Positions 44,129 through 56,896 of a stretch of 64,000 bases of DNA are shown here, one piece after another. Below the pieces are notes generated by a model. The model was not told the origin of the DNA. It did not search any database and worked only from the letters and a program-made list of their open reading frames with translations. Both the position numbers and the translations under genes were made by a program. The first letter of the stretch is position 1, and every line of letters begins with the position of its first letter. Origin of the DNA: Zygnema circumcarinatum (Eukaryota > Streptophyta > Zygnematophyceae > Zygnematales > Zygnemataceae); the NCBI GenBank assembly GCA_037447605.1, contig CM074815.1, positions 2,374,750-2,438,749 of the forward strand, written 5' to 3'.

Positions 44129-46470
44129 TTATATGGCATTCATACAGACGCATTCCAAAACCATGTGCCATGTTCTATGCAGTTGAATGAGTTGGCCTTG
44201 CTGCCTGCACGCGTTTGGGGGTAGGCAAACAAAGACATCTTCAGTGAGATGGAAGTCAGCTCGCACCTGTACACTTTCAGCCGCCGGCATTTGTAGCAGG
44301 CAGTAAAATGACCCCGCTACAAGGCCGATCAGAAACATTAGGCCAAGAACGAGCCATCGTAGAAAACTATTTTCCGGGCTGCTTTCGGATTCGTCGAAGG
44401 CCAATGTAACTGCAACATTTTCCGGATTGGCAGTTACGACCTGCACAATCTCTGTATCTGGTAGAAGGACTGTTTCGTTCGACTTGCTGACAACATAGTC
44501 GCTGGTTTGGGTAGCTGTTCCCCCCTGCAGATTGTAAACACTCGCAGTAGCCGGCATCCTTTCATCGGTGAGGGTATCTGCTACAATGCTTCCGGAATCA
44601 GAATGACTTGAAGTGACTTCCAGTACATTCAATTCTGCTGTTGCATCGTTTGAATTCGAAACAAGTACTCGCCGAAGTGCAGGCCGTCGAAGGTCGGAAT
44701 GAATCCTAGACTTGAAAAGTCGTAGCAATTCGGTCCAGAAGAACTTGCCATATTGTGCATCGACGATGGGAGCCATTATTGAGAAGGAATGCCTGTCAAA
44801 AGCACAGCAGAAAGAGGAACGGAAACTTCATAAGTTTCTAAACTTGCTATTTCCATAATTGACAAAGCACCTTAGCACGTTTAAGCTTTTGCTGCATTCT
44901 CCTTTCGCATTCTCCTTTTCACTGTCCATCCATCCGCACAAGGCAAAACTGAACCCTCCTCACCATCGCGCTTCGCTCAAATCTGCCGAAATCTCGCCAC
45001 TTGATCCGACGGCCCACAGGAGGTCCACTGGTTGCGTGCGCAAGTAAGCGATTTCCTTTGTGCCAATTTTCTGCTCAAACCTGTCGTCGCCAAAGGTCAC
45101 ACGATCATGCTATTTAAGTTAGCATGTGCATATGTTTTTTAGTTAGTTAGTTAGTTAGTTTCACGTGTGTTAGACATGATCTCGAGGATGCAAGCCATGT
45201 GAGGAAGAGCCTTAGTTTATCTTTCGCTTTGTACCATACAGAAAAGAGATGCACAATTAAGCTAAGAATTTGCGATTGAAAATCTTATGTACCAACTAAG
45301 TTCATTCTTGCAAAGAACTAACTTTATGTTCTCCCTCGGCGCAATTCATTTATTCTCGCTGCAAGTGTTCTTCACAGTCCTTCACACTATGGTCTTTATA
45401 AGCTGTTAAAAGCGTCCCTTTCTGCATCGAACTTTCCATACCCGCCTCCATTGAGTACATTATCATTCAGTTATGCTTTTCCCCATTGAAATTAAGCATC
45501 CTTGACACTTCCTTCTGTAGTTAGGACAGTGGCGTGTTGGAAGGGAGGGGTGGGGAATTGAGGGAAAGTGAACGAAAAGAGAGGACTCGCACCTTAACGA
45601 GATTTTGCCATTTTTGGCTTCTGCAGAAGCTTCCTTCACAATCAACCTGAACAGTTCAAACCTAAAAATTAGAACAAGAAGGTCGTCGGTTATGATGTTG
45701 AAGTGAAAGCAATTTCATTTAGGGAAAGGCTTAAAAATTCGCGTAAAGTGCAATCAGTCACAAGGGGGGACAGCTGCCTGAAGTATCTCCCACCTCTCAG
45801 CCGGCCTTGTGCATGCACTGCCGCTGCTCTTCAGAGCGACTGTCACAATTCTAGTTGTGCCACCTGGCAGCTGCTCAAGGATCAGTCCTGAACTGTCTGC
45901 CACGTGTTCCCCCGGGGCGAAGATAAGGCCCATCCATCCGCCTGTGCGGGCTTCCACTGCGAATCGAATGCTGTCATCGGTGTACTGCCAATGGACCGAC
46001 AACCTGCAAACTCGACGCGGGCTGCTTGCATCAGAGGGGGGCAAGGGAGTGGCTTCAGGTGGAAAAAGGAGGGAGAGGAAAGGCCAAATGAATATATATA
46101 TGGGGCACTGAAAGAGCGGAAGAAAAGAGAGAGAGAGAGAGACAGAAGGAGAGAGTAAGAGAAAGAGAGAGATACAGCGACCCCTGAGCAGCTTGCCAAA
46201 GGCCAGATCTAACGCAATTATTGAGCGTTCAGTGCCACAGGTGCAGTGCATGGCCATGACCAGCTCTGCCTCCCTCGCTGCGCGCACTCACCTGAAGCTG
46301 CCGGTCGCCTCGTGCACGCACTGGAAGCCCTCCAACCACGAGGGGGCGCATGGGCTCTCCTTGGCTAAAGTCAACGTTGAATGCCACATGGCAAGGAAAG
46401 CAGCCATCACGATACTGCCAGATGGAAGCCTGTGCTTTCCCCGACGAGACATTCCCCTCTCGCGCTTCAT
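44129..46470 (-). CDS. DOMON-domain protein with signal peptide and C-terminal membrane segment (four exons)
   Basis: Exons 46470-46292, 46003-45794, 45646-45593 and 44792-44129, all GT-AG, all three introns phase 2, 368 codons in one frame. The N-terminus is basic and then hydrophobic (IVMAAFLAMWHSTLTLA), a likely signal peptide or anchor. A DOMON core follows: FRLSVHWQYTDDSIRFAVEA then GGWMGLIFAPG and SSGLILEQL. DOMON domains bind haem or sugar and occur in secreted or plasma-membrane redox proteins. The long last exon is Ser/Thr-rich and ends with one membrane helix (FLRWLVLGLMFLIGLVAGSF) and a short tail. Usual partners (cytochrome b561, DBH) are not seen. The link from exon 3 to exon 4 is phase-compatible, but an undetected exon between them is possible because the DOMON end is shorter than usual. 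Cell-surface location is inferred. Confidence 0.65.
45138..45161 (+). repeat. (TTAG)n microsatellite
   Basis: Five to six TTAG units within the long third intron of the DOMON gene. Confidence 0.85.
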
Positions 46471-47739
46471 CCCTGCCTGAGCCCGAGCACTCACAGTGAT
46501 ACACTGAAGCTCACTGCTCCGCAGATCTGGATTCTTTTTTACGAAACCAACTTTTTCTACCTGCCTTTCCTCTTTTCTCCACTCCCTCGCCCTCTCACTC
46601 CCGCCCTTTCCTGCAATTCCCTAGCTTGTCTTCCCTACTTCCCTCGCTGTCTTCTCTGTGTTCCTCTTCCTCACCTTCTTCCGTCTTCTCTTTTACTCGT
46701 TCTCGTGCTTTTAATTCCCTGTCTCTACTCTTCTCATTTCAAAATCTTCTCTTCAGGGCGACCTGAAATTTAAGGAACTTGACGGGAAATCTCAATGCCA
46801 CTGCAGGCGCTCCCGTGATGGAAAATCCGCGCATGCAGCACCTCCGGTGCAATGCAGCCTTCCGCCTTTTCCCTTCACCGAGACAGCCAGCACCTCTCTC
46901 CCTCCCTCTCTCCCTCCCTGCTGCTTCAGCATAGCCCCTCCACGAGAGCCGAGCCTTCAGCGCTCGCTCGGCTCCCCTTCCGCCTGCTGTCCACGCGTCG
47001 CCTGCTCATTGGGCCCAGCCACATCCGCGGCTTCCTCTTCCCGCCTCCCCATGGCGTCCGCCACGTCACGTGCCAGCAGGAATGCGCGCGCGCGATGCCG
47101 GCTAATGGGAAGGTACCACGTGGCACGGACATTTTTTATCACGCGCGGCCCTCGGAGATCAGAACGAGTATGTCGCTAGCGTCGTATCGAGGGCCTCCGG
47201 ACGGTGGAGATGTTGCCACGTGACCATCGATCCTTGCCGCGGGCCGTGTCCGTCAACGTGTCGCCCGCTCGGAACGGTGTGGTCGACTGGTCGGTGCGCC
47301 CTCCCGCGCGCCACGTGGCGCTGTGCGTGCGAATGGGCGCCCTTATCGGCGCGTGTGGAGCGTCCGATGGCGGTCAACGCGGCGGAGCGCTGACCAGATC
47401 GACGGTGGCCACCTCGCCGCAGGCCGCCCTCCACCCTACCTGTTGCCCGCGGGCCTCCAAAAGCCCAAGAAGCTTCAGGCTTGTCCGTACTTGAAGCTTT
47501 CCTTGGAAAGGGCGCAGCATTCCTCTGTCAGTCAGGGGCACTCGAACCTCACTCAGGTCCGCGATGAGGGAGGGGGAGCGCACGCGGACTGTGAGGCTGT
47601 GCGAAGAAGCTCGCCCTCTCCTTACACCGAGGGGGGTTGACGGGCTGGTGAGGCCATACTATTTCAGCATCTTAGTGTGTCTCTCTCTTTCACCCCTTAT
47701 TCCGGTGGATAGAGTAAGCCGGCTGGGGGCTCCCAACAT

Positions 47740-47884
47740 CAGTGGCGGATCCAGGATTTTTTCCGAGGGGGGCTAAGCCCACTTTCAGCATAAAATACAT
47801 AAGACAAAGTAAAAAAAAGTTGAATTTTCAAAATCTGAGGGGGGGGGTAAGCCCTCCCAACTCGTATACGTAGGTCGTCCACGG
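47740..47884 (-). mobile_element. MITE, AGTGGCGGA family, copy 4
   Basis: CAGTGGCGGATCCAGGATTT at the left edge, GGGGGGCTAAGCCC, an AT-rich core with AAGTTGAATTTTCAAAATCT, and ACTCGTATACGTAGGTCGTC at the right. The orientation is opposite to copies 1, 3 and 5. The right terminus is degraded. Confidence 0.78.
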
Positions 47885-48142
47885 CCCATCAGTCATGCTG
47901 AGCATTTACTGTCTCAACATCTTCGTGAATTTGTTTAGCTAGCCCTCATCCTCTATCGCTCTCCTTAACGGAGCAGCAGCTGATAGAGGAAATTTAGCCT
48001 TTCTTATGCGAGGTTCTGGTGGTGGCACCATGACGCAGGTACATTAGGTTTAGATAGTAGAACTCCGCACATACTGGTGCCTACTAATCTTCGTTGTCTC
48101 GGAGCTCAGAGACAACTTAGCGTGCGTGGAGGCGTCACGTGT

Positions 48143-48283
48143 AGTGGCGGACCTACATCTACGAGTTGGGGGCTTAGCCGTCCTGAGATATTGAAATTCA
48201 ACTTTTATTTTACTTTATGTTATGTATTTTATGCTGAAAGAGGGCTCAGCCTCCCCTGAGCAAAGATCCTGGATCCGCCACTG
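48143..48283 (+). mobile_element. MITE, AGTGGCGGA family, copy 5
   Basis: TAGTGGCGGACCTACATCTA at the left, TTGAAATTCAACTTTTATTT inside, and CCTGGATCCGCCACTGG at the right. About 141 bp with matching terminal inverted repeats. It sits only about 260 bp from copy 4. Confidence 0.8.
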
Positions 48284-50295
48284 GTCACGTGGCCAGGGGT
48301 AGCCCGTGGCATGGTGTTTCTATCCCGCGCTGCACGGTCCTTCCATATAGACGTTGCAGGCCACGGGGTGCAGTCGGGTGTACGGAGCTGCTAGACATCG
48401 CAATTGGCTGGAGCAACTTATGGCAGGACTGGAAAGGGTGCGAAGTTGCCCGATGAGTTCTTAGGGTCTTCTGTTCTGGTCTTGGGGCTGGGCCGTGTAT
48501 TTTTGTAAGCGTCTTAGTCTTGGAATGGATTAAGATAACAATTTTTACTAGGGTTAGCAGGCTTTCAGTTTGTAGGCTTTGCTATTCCAACGGTGCATGA
48601 ACAGCATCGCGTGGCGAGGGCGGTTCCGATGCGCTCTCATGAAGTTTCATTAGTGGAGGAGGAACCTTCTTTCCCGACACCCTTTGAGGCTTGCATGAGT
48701 CGTTACGTGGGGAGCTGGTGTTATGATGCTGCAAGAGAATATGGGCAGGGATGTGGAAAAATAAAGTGAATTATTTCGTGCTTGAAGTGAGCATTCCCCC
48801 ATTTGGCAACATTTGGAGGCACGAAAGTGGGGAGAAATGAATGGGAAATAGGAGAGCAGCGAGCACAGGTTCGACTTCAAGACTTCGTACAGCAACGGAA
48901 GCTGTGTACAGTGGAAAGAATGGAGAACGCTTTTCAAAGATCATGAAAATGATAGCTAACGTAGTGATTGCCGCAAAGAGAAAGGAAAGTCGGAAGTCGA
49001 GGGAAGTCGGTGATTGGAGCAAAAAGGAGCACGTGGATGACAATGAGTGACAGTTCCATAGAGACCTTCATGTGCTGCTTTGCTTTTAATTCTTGTCGTA
49101 ACATTTGCTGACTGATGTATGAGAGGGTTTTGTGTGAGTGTAACGATGCGCGACTCGCCAGTTTACAGAGGATCAACAAATAAATTTGTGTTCTTCTGCA
49201 GAGGTTCCCTTGTTGCCACTAGGGTGTTCCGCTGCTCTCATAAATGATTACTTTCACAATTACTTCACGTGTATCTGCGAAGGGAATGAGTTGGAACTGG
49301 TGCTGGATGACGGGATGCAAGTGAATGGCAGGACGTGATATGTAACGTTGGAAGAGAGCATGCCTCAGATAACTGGTAAAAACGGTTCCGCAAGGTCTGA
49401 AGAGCCTCAAATCTCCAAAGCAGTCGATGATATGAAACATTTGCACGATAAATAGCAGACAATTTTTTGGTAAGCATAAAGAACTCTCCAGGATCAACCA
49501 ACGATTGGGCAGTTGAGCTAATCCACAAAACTATCTCAGCACGCTTGGATTACCTTACGTTTTCACCACGAACAACGCTTCTTACAGCGACGGCCTCATC
49601 CATGTTTCTTTCTTCCGTTGCACACTCTGGTGAAGTCATCACTTCTGGTGAGCACATCAGTAGAAAAAGTCAGCAGACTATTGCCAATAACCCATGGAAA
49701 TGAGGGACCAGAATGCCCTTAGAGATCAAACATTTTAATCGGAGCCCTGATCAAACTCCCGGATAGCCCTACTTCGGTATCCGAGCTGTGACGGCTCCTG
49801 CCTCGATGGCCTTGATCAATAAAGAGGCAGGCGAGCTGTGACTGTAACCGCGCAACCACGCCGGCGCCACCACCGACACGTTCGGTGGCGAACGTCGCGC
49901 GCGGGGGCGTCTGCGGCCTCCTCGCGGGGCCTCGCTCGCGGCCGGCGCCATAACCGCCGCGCGAAGCGAAGCCCTCAGTCTTCTTCCAGTCGCCGCCAGG
50001 CGGGCGGCCGCCCCCCCGCCATGAGTGCTCCGCGGGGGAGCGGAGGCCGCGGGCGGTTAGCGGCGGCCTCGCCCTAATGAGCCGCCGCCGCCGCCCGGGC
50101 GGCCGGAGCCAATCGGCGCGCTGGCGGGCCACCCGCCCCACGGGCCGACAGGACATGACGTGGCGCGTCAAAGCGCGGATTCGGCCGGCGACCAACGGCG
50201 GCCTTCAAGCCCCAGATAGTGCCAGCTGGCGCGCGGTCGGCCGCGTGGCGGGGGGCAGGCCCTCTGGGGCTGGTCCCTGTGGGTCCCGCATTGAG

Positions 50296-50356
50296 TGGCA
50301 TGCCATGAAATGCCATGAAATGCCATGAAATGCCATGCCATGCCATGCCATGCCAT
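50296..50356 (+). repeat. Short tandem repeat of ATGCCATGAA/ATGCC
   Basis: Three ATGCCATGAA units followed by about five ATGCC units, then CATACATGCATGCC. It lies about 620 bp upstream of the kinase start codon. Confidence 0.85.
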
Positions 50357-50974
50357 ACATGCATGCCCATCCCGTCATAATGGCCCTCTCGGCGCGAGTC
50401 GCCCTCCCTCCGTCCTCCCGCGCCGGTTCCATGCGCGGTCGGCGCGCGGCAGTTACGCGCGCGCCCCGGGCCGCCCGCCCGCCCTCCCGCACGTGCGCCG
50501 ACTCCCAGGTGCCCGCGCGCGGCCGCCCGCCCGTGGTCGGCGGCGCGCCGGCGGTTCGCGGCCGTACCGTACGGTGCGGGCCGGGCCCTGCGCGCGCGGG
50601 CGGGCGGTAACGGCGCGTTAACGCGCGGTGCTGCGTGACATGACGTGACGTGACGGGGCGCGGCGTAACGGGCGGAAACGGCCCGGGGTGGGGGCCAGTG
50701 GGCGCCACGTGCCGGGCGGGCGGGGGGGTGAGCTGGGGGCAGCTGGCGGCTACTACCCCCCTCAGGCCGCCTCCGCACAGCCGCAGGGAGCAGCCCGCGG
50801 GCCCGCCCCGCCGCGCAGCAAGCCGCGGCGGAGAAAGAGGCGAGGACCGGCGCTCACCTCCCGGAGGAACTGGAGGCTGAGGAGGAGGACGAAGGGGACT
50901 TCGCGCAGACAGACAGGCCCGCCACTCGTGGTGTGTGGCGTAAGTAGAGCAGGTAGTTTCAGAAGTAGGATACC

Positions 50975-52936
50975 ATGGGTGCACCATCACTGCCTCAGCA
51001 CACGCGCTTCCAATCGGAGTGTAGAGCATACGTGCTGCCCGAGGAAATGATGGTGGATCCCGCAGACTATGTGAAATTACCGTATGCGCGGCTGCCAGCG
51101 GTTCTTCAGAAACTGAAGACACATATTCTGGGGATTCCTTATAACAATATAGAGGAGAGGTATATTATTGGTCCTGAACTCGGAGCGGGCCTTGCGGGTG
51201 TGATACGCTACTGCGTGGACCGATACACAGGGGAGGCCCTGGCATGCAAGACTCTGCCGAAAGGGCAAATGGTTTCTATTGCAGACATAGCCTCTGTGCG
51301 CACAGAAGTGCTCGCACTGCGGAGGGCGGGTAATCATCCAGCTGTCGCGGGTATGCGGGCTGTGGCGGAGGATGAAGAGGTGAGCGGGACACTGAATGCT
51401 GGAGGTCTTTCCAATTCAGAATTGTACATTGGTTGTTTTCGCTCAGCTGCGAACCACTCCTGACATGAACATCCTTGCCTGTATGTGATATCCAGCATGT
51501 CCACATTGTCATGGAGCTCGGTGAAGGGGGTGACCTTTTTGACCGCATCCAGCAGCGCGGCCGGTTCACAGAGCGCAATGCAGCACTTCTGTGTCGTTCG
51601 CTTTTCTCTGTTGTCCACTTCTGCCATAGTAAGGGCTTGATGCACCGCGATATCAAGCCGGAAAACATCCTCCTGACATCCTCCCACTCGGACACGTCAA
51701 TCAAGCTTGTCGACTTTGGACAATCTGTGTTTATCAGACCGGGGATGAAGTTGACCCATCCCATTGGAACACCGTGAGTACTTCCTATCCTTTTTCCGGG
51801 ATGCTAAGATGCATTGGCGGTGCTAATACATTGAATGCAGGTCTCTTTAGTGGAGACGTTTCCTGCTTTTGCTGGTCCATGCGATGGAGCTAGAGTCAGG
51901 GGCCACATTTTGTTGTCTGCATTTTCTCGACCTGCAGTCTGTCTTATCAGTTCTGCCCTTACTTTGCAGGTATTACATTGCTCCCGAAGTCCTGGACTGC
52001 TCGTATGGCCTGGAAGCCGACGTATGGAGCTTAGGAGTTGTGCTGTACGTCCTGCTTTGCGGCGTGCCTCCTTTCTGGGAAGACAGCCAGGAGGAGACCT
52101 TTGAAAAGATTCGAACAGCGGCCTTAGACGTAGAAAGTGGACCTTGGAGAGAGATTTCAAGCGAAGCCAAAGATCTCGTTTCTCGTTTGTTGTGTCGAGA
52201 TCCTGCAAAACGAATCACCCTCCAGGAGGCAAAAGGTATAGTCCTTTTCTAAAGTGAGCCTCGACAGGACTTCGATTGGTTCTTTCCTATGTGCAGGCTA
52301 TTCTGTTACTTTACCAGTTATATGTTGTCTGAACATCGCATGTCATTGTTTTGCAGTTCATCCGTGGATTCTTCAACACTGCACAAGCGATGTTCTGTTC
52401 ACAGCGAGCCCAAGAGCCGCCCCTGACGACTTGGCTGCATTGTCGCCTTCCTCAAAGAGGGCGAGGTGCATTGCCCAGGCAGCCTCGGACATCCCCTCTC
52501 TCCTAACCATCAGTCTGCCTTTGGAACTGGCTGAACCTGTCCTTTCGCCGACAACGGTACTGGCAGTCAATGATAAAGCATTCCTGGACCCGCGAAGCAA
52601 TGGCTTACTTGGGATGGACTCATCACGTACATGTGCAGTTGGTGAGTACATGCCCTTTTGCCTTAGGGTATTTTGAAAGTTTGAGGCGTCACAGCTTTCT
52701 CTGTGATCAATATGATTGAATAGGCATGTTGTTTCTGCTCTCAATCAAGTGCACATTATATCTTATGGTAAAATGGTGATGCGACGACTTCTGCCTTACT
52801 CGGTTTTATTCTTTCGTTTGTTTTTTCAGAGATGAAGAACACGCACAGAGTGACGGAAAGAGATTGCTACAAGGACCAGATGGGTCTCTCCGCCCTCCAT
52901 TCAGCGCTGCTTTCGGCCATGATGGTGCAGCCGTGA
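50975..52936 (+). CDS. CDPK-like protein kinase without EF-hands, paralogue 3 (five exons)
   Basis: Exons 50975-51379, 51496-51773, 51970-52235, 52357-52641 and 52830-52936, phases 0, 2, 1, 1, 446 residues. The leader (about 50 residues) lacks the Pro/Ser richness of the others. HILGIPYNNIEERYIIG precedes the Gly loop (LGAGLAGV), then ACKTLPK, HRDIKPEN (Ile for the usual Leu), [39 protein letters not shown] and HPWILQ. The tail after the kinase is about 110 residues, far shorter than in paralogues 1, 2 and 4. The last exon (MKNTHRVTERDCYKDQMGLS) does not carry the VVEY-like module of paralogues 1 and 4, so the end is divergent or my last splice is wrong. The ATG at 50975 is in good context. 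An alternative start is at 51047. Confidence 0.85.
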
Positions 52937-54285
52937 TTCTGTTGAAGGTGATGATGCCTGCTCGTCTCCTTTACACGAGAGACGTGCGACTCCAAGATGA
53001 GACCCCGCCCCCCCCCCGCCTCCCACTCGTCCGAATGGAGAGAGGGAGGGAAGGGGGGGGAGGGGTAGGAGCGAGGAGGCTGCTTCACCTTCACAGGATG
53101 ACCACTTGTACCGCCATGGCTACGAAGCCTATTGATGTAGGCGCTGTTCACAGCAGAGACTGCTCAAAGAGGGAGCAGGCCCAGTCTCAAGAGAAGTTTT
53201 GATTCGAGCAAGTACATATGTCTATCATTCAATAATCCGTAAGGGTTTTGTTCTCCCCTGGCTGTCACTGCAAAGAAGCAGTAGAAGCTGTTTCACGCGG
53301 TTTTTTAAGAGGAGTAGATCCGCATGAGTTGTGGATTTAGTATAATTATGTACATTTAGAATTGGATTTGATGAAGTGAGTTTTATGTTGTCATTTAGAT
53401 GTGATGTTTCCGAACTTAGAAACCGTTTATAGAGGCTGCTGCCATTCTGCTGCGTGGAAGGCCGAAGAGGGAGTGTGTTACCCCTTCTGCCTCCTTGGAG
53501 CAGGCATGGCAGCAGTGCTGCAGCGTAGTGCTAGCTCCATCCATACCCTCGTATTCCCAATTATGTATTATCTGCTCGGCTTTAAACTTCTCAACTGGAC
53601 TTGCGCCATTTTTTACCTTGTCCAATGTGAATCTTCCTTTTCTTTTCACCATGCTTTGTCCAATTGCGTTGCCCTAGTTATGTGCATGTGTGCTGGCGTG
53701 ACGCTTTTGCTTGGATATTTGGCCATACTCCGTGGCCTGCAGCAGTCGGCTACGCATGCGGCCATCTATGCATTCAGCCTGCCCCCCATGAGCGAGCATG
53801 CATGCCCATCCATGGCCATGGTGCGGGGCCAACCGCCCGCCCGGGACCGCCGACCGGCGAGCAGGCGGGCGGCGCGGGCCGTACGCCCTCCCCTCTGGCG
53901 GCCCGCGTCCGCCCGCCGCCGCCAGCCAGCTGGCGGCCTGAGGGCGCGCCGGCCCGGCGCGGCGGACCGCGAATCGACGGCGGACGCGCGTCCGTACGAC
54001 GCGGCGGCGAACCGGCGGAAGTCGGTTTGTACGGATGGCCGGGGGACCGGACCAGGGGCGAGGGCCGCCGCAGGGCTCGCGGCCTCGATATGATGTTATG
54101 AGATACGATACGATACAGTCGCTGCTTCCGACCACCGCGAGGCCCAGGACCTGGTCACAAGTCGTGACGTCATCGTACATTTACTGATGGCACTTCCGTA
54201 CGACTCGCGGGCCATTTCCGTGCGCCAGTTCAACGACCACAGTTACGCTCTGTAGAACAGGGCCACTAGGGGAACCACGAGAAAC

Positions 54286-54390
54286 TAACTGGTCACAAAG
54301 GACCTAAGGTCGAAAGAAAAAAGCTCGGAACGGCAAACTACGCCGCTTCAAGCCCTCCCTCCCTCCCTCGAAGCAGCCGCGAAGGTCGCC
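54286..54390 (+). repeat. Dispersed repeat, second copy of 21060-21170
   Basis: Shares AACTGGTCACAAA(T/G)GACCTA, CGAAAGAAAA, AGCTC(G/T), GGC, and GAAGCAGCCGCGA blocks with 21060-21165 in the same order. Both ends remain undefined, so the element type is unknown. Confidence 0.55.
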
Positions 54391-55290
54391 GATCGGTGTG
54401 CGGCACATCACATCGCACGGAGGGAGGGAGGGAGCGGCGGAAGGCCACCGCCACGGTCACCAACAACCGAAGGAGCGTAGAAGCGAAGAGGAGGGCACCG
54501 CTGAAGGGCGACGAAAATGCTCTGTCGATAAAAAGCAGCGAGGATCGCCGAAGGAGGAGAGGAGGGCTTCCTTCCTTCCGGGGCCGTGCGCGCATCTCCA
54601 AGGAGCGACGGGCGCACTGGCGGAGGAAGGACGGCATCCAGAGGGGCCTCGTCGAGGCAACAAAAATCGCAACAGCCATAGGAACAAACTCGTCGGCCGC
54701 GTCATGTCACGGCGGGCATGTGCGCGCTCCTTGCGGAGGGAGGGCCGCATCGCAGCCCCGCCTTCATGGTGCGCTGCACGCGACAGAAAATTGGTTTAGG
54801 GTCTTTAAGGTTTCGGGTTTTTTTTAGTGTCGTGTTTTAGAATTTCTGACTGGATTCTAAAACAGAATTCCCTAGTCCAGACTGGGCCGGGCCGGGCCGC
54901 CGTGCCAAGCGGCTCGCCGTACATCTGTACGGCGGACGGACGGAAGGCCCAGCGAAGAGTTTGCCGTTCCCTCCCTCCCTCCCTCCCTCCCTCGCCTTCT
55001 TTGCCAGTTGGGGGATGGATGCTATGGGTTACTGAAATGGAAAATTTATTCTTTGAAAAGTTGTGACCATGTGGTTTCTCCTTCCCTCGCGGTCTTTGTT
55101 TTCTTCCCACCATGTTATTAATCTGTTCATTTGTTTTCTTTGAATTGTTGACGAATCCGCTGCCTGCTTTCACGTAGAGCCGATGAGAGAACCTTAGAGA
55201 CGAACAAAAATAACTGCAGACTTTGGGAGACACTGAAACTTCTTCGTTTTCAAACTTTGGGTTCGACTATGTGAGGGTTTTGGTCTGGAG

Positions 55291-55350
55291 CAGTGGCGGA
55301 TCTACGGCTGTTGTTGGAGGGCTTAGCTTTTGGTTCAATTATTTCGGTTT
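55291..55350 (+). mobile_element. MITE, AGTGGCGGA family, truncated copy 6
   Basis: The left end CAGTGGCGGATCTACGGCTG and the GGAGGGCTTAGCTTTTGG block only. The right half is missing. Confidence 0.6.
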
Positions 55351-56896
55351 GCTTTAGTTTGGAAGACTTTGTGATTCCCTCTCTCCCTGACGGACTGCTG
55401 CATCCCATCCCATGCAGCTCGTGTTCATTGGGAAAAACGCCTTCCGAAGCCATGCAACATGATTTGAAGGGCGAGGAAGCGCTGCCCCTCCACGGGAAGT
55501 CAGCGCGCGAGGCCGCGGCCCGGCCCCCCCGGGGGGAGTTCCATGCTGCCCCCGCGCTCGCCGCGTTTCCGTCCACGCCAAGCGAGATATATCGCGATAC
55601 TTTCAGGCACCGGCGGGCGGCGGATGTGCCGTTGACACGTGTCGGCGTCACCCGCGGCCGCCCGCCCGGCCGCCCGCGAGATCTGACCGCGATCCGCCTG
55701 TCGGCGGCAGATTGCGTGGCGCCAAGTGGGACCAAGTGCGCCATGTACGCAATCATGGCGTGCCACGCGTCATGATCTCTGTTGCCACTTCATTTTTTGC
55801 AATATTTTTTGCTCGCCACGTGGTACCCCGTGGCCTTCAGCTGCTTACAGTGATCTTGTTTACTGCCACGTGGCGTGATTCTTCCGGAAGTATCGGGGAA
55901 TCTTCAGCATCAGGCGACGGCTGGAGTGGCTTCCGGGTGAGGTGGCGCGCAGCTGGCAGGCCGCGGCCCCCTCCGCCCGGCCGGGCCCGACCTGACCATG
56001 ACAGACAGCCTTCAGTCTCTGCGCTTGTGACGTGACAACGACAAGCCTTGTCGAATCACAGCCAATCAGCAGCCGCCACGCGTCACATGGCTGAGGCGTG
56101 TCCCCGCACTGCTACAAAAAGCGCTGTGCCGCTAACTGGGCCACGTGTCCTGCTGCCTGGACGTGGCCGACCGCCGCAGCGCCCGCCGGTACGGCCGACG
56201 GCCGACCGCGAGACCGTCAGGCCTTTCGCGCGCCTGCTGTTTGTACGGTAACCAATAACGACACGGGGCCCGCGCAACGAAGCAGCTGGACGATCCTGCG
56301 CTGTACGGGCCGAGGCTGACAGGTCGGTGGGCCGCTCCCCCGCGTGCCAGCGCCTGCCTGGATTGGTCGCGTGATGACGTGGTGGCGCCTTAGCCTTGCC
56401 GCCCTCCGCTGCGCAGCATCCGAAATATCGAAAGTGCGAATGCCGTACCGCGGCGATGGACCACGTACGAAGCCGTACGGTCGCTGCTCCAAATTTAACA
56501 TAAAAAAATTGTCGGAAGCGGCCACGCGCTCCGCCAAACGTTTCGGCGCTGCCCGAGTCTCGCTCGCCGCCGCGGGCTGATCTCTCGAGATAAGCAGAAG
56601 GACTGTTCGTACGTCATTCGTACACAATTCATACTTCATCCGTACGCAGGTCGCCGGGCGACGCCAGCGGCGGCCCGAAGTCCTTAGCCGCGCCAGCTGG
56701 TGGGCAATCATTGGGATCGGTCCCGCCGCCGCACGGCCCCCCTCCGCGGGCGCCACGCGTCGCCCGCTCCCTCGCGAGCCGGCGGCGCCAGCGCGGCGGC
56801 CACCCTCCGGTCCCGCCCGCCGCAGGACGCGGCCGCGGGCCCTTTTCAGCGCGCGCCGACCCTCGGGCCTCCCTCGGACCGGGAGCGGGAGGACCG

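Larger units (their letters stand above)
46471..50974. other. Intergenic region between the DOMON gene and kinase paralogue 3
   Basis: 4.5 kb. Contains pyrimidine-rich tracts (46530-46760, 46860-46925), a GC-rich part with several CACGTG/CCACGTGGC words (47060-47330), two MITE copies, an AT-rich part (48480-49700) with only short frames, and a GC-rich upstream region of the kinase (49850-50970) with the CCGTACCGTACGG motif near 50570. No gene recognised. Confidence 0.45.

Noticed and set aside
50205-51122. A 305-codon minus-strand frame
   Set aside because: GC-rich, antisense to the leader exon of kinase paralogue 3 and its promoter. No recognisable motif.
53401-54101. A hydrophobic 230-codon frame
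   Set aside because: The apparent membrane segments come from pyrimidine-rich DNA, and the second half is GC-rich low complexity. No family resemblance and no splice signals that link it to a gene.
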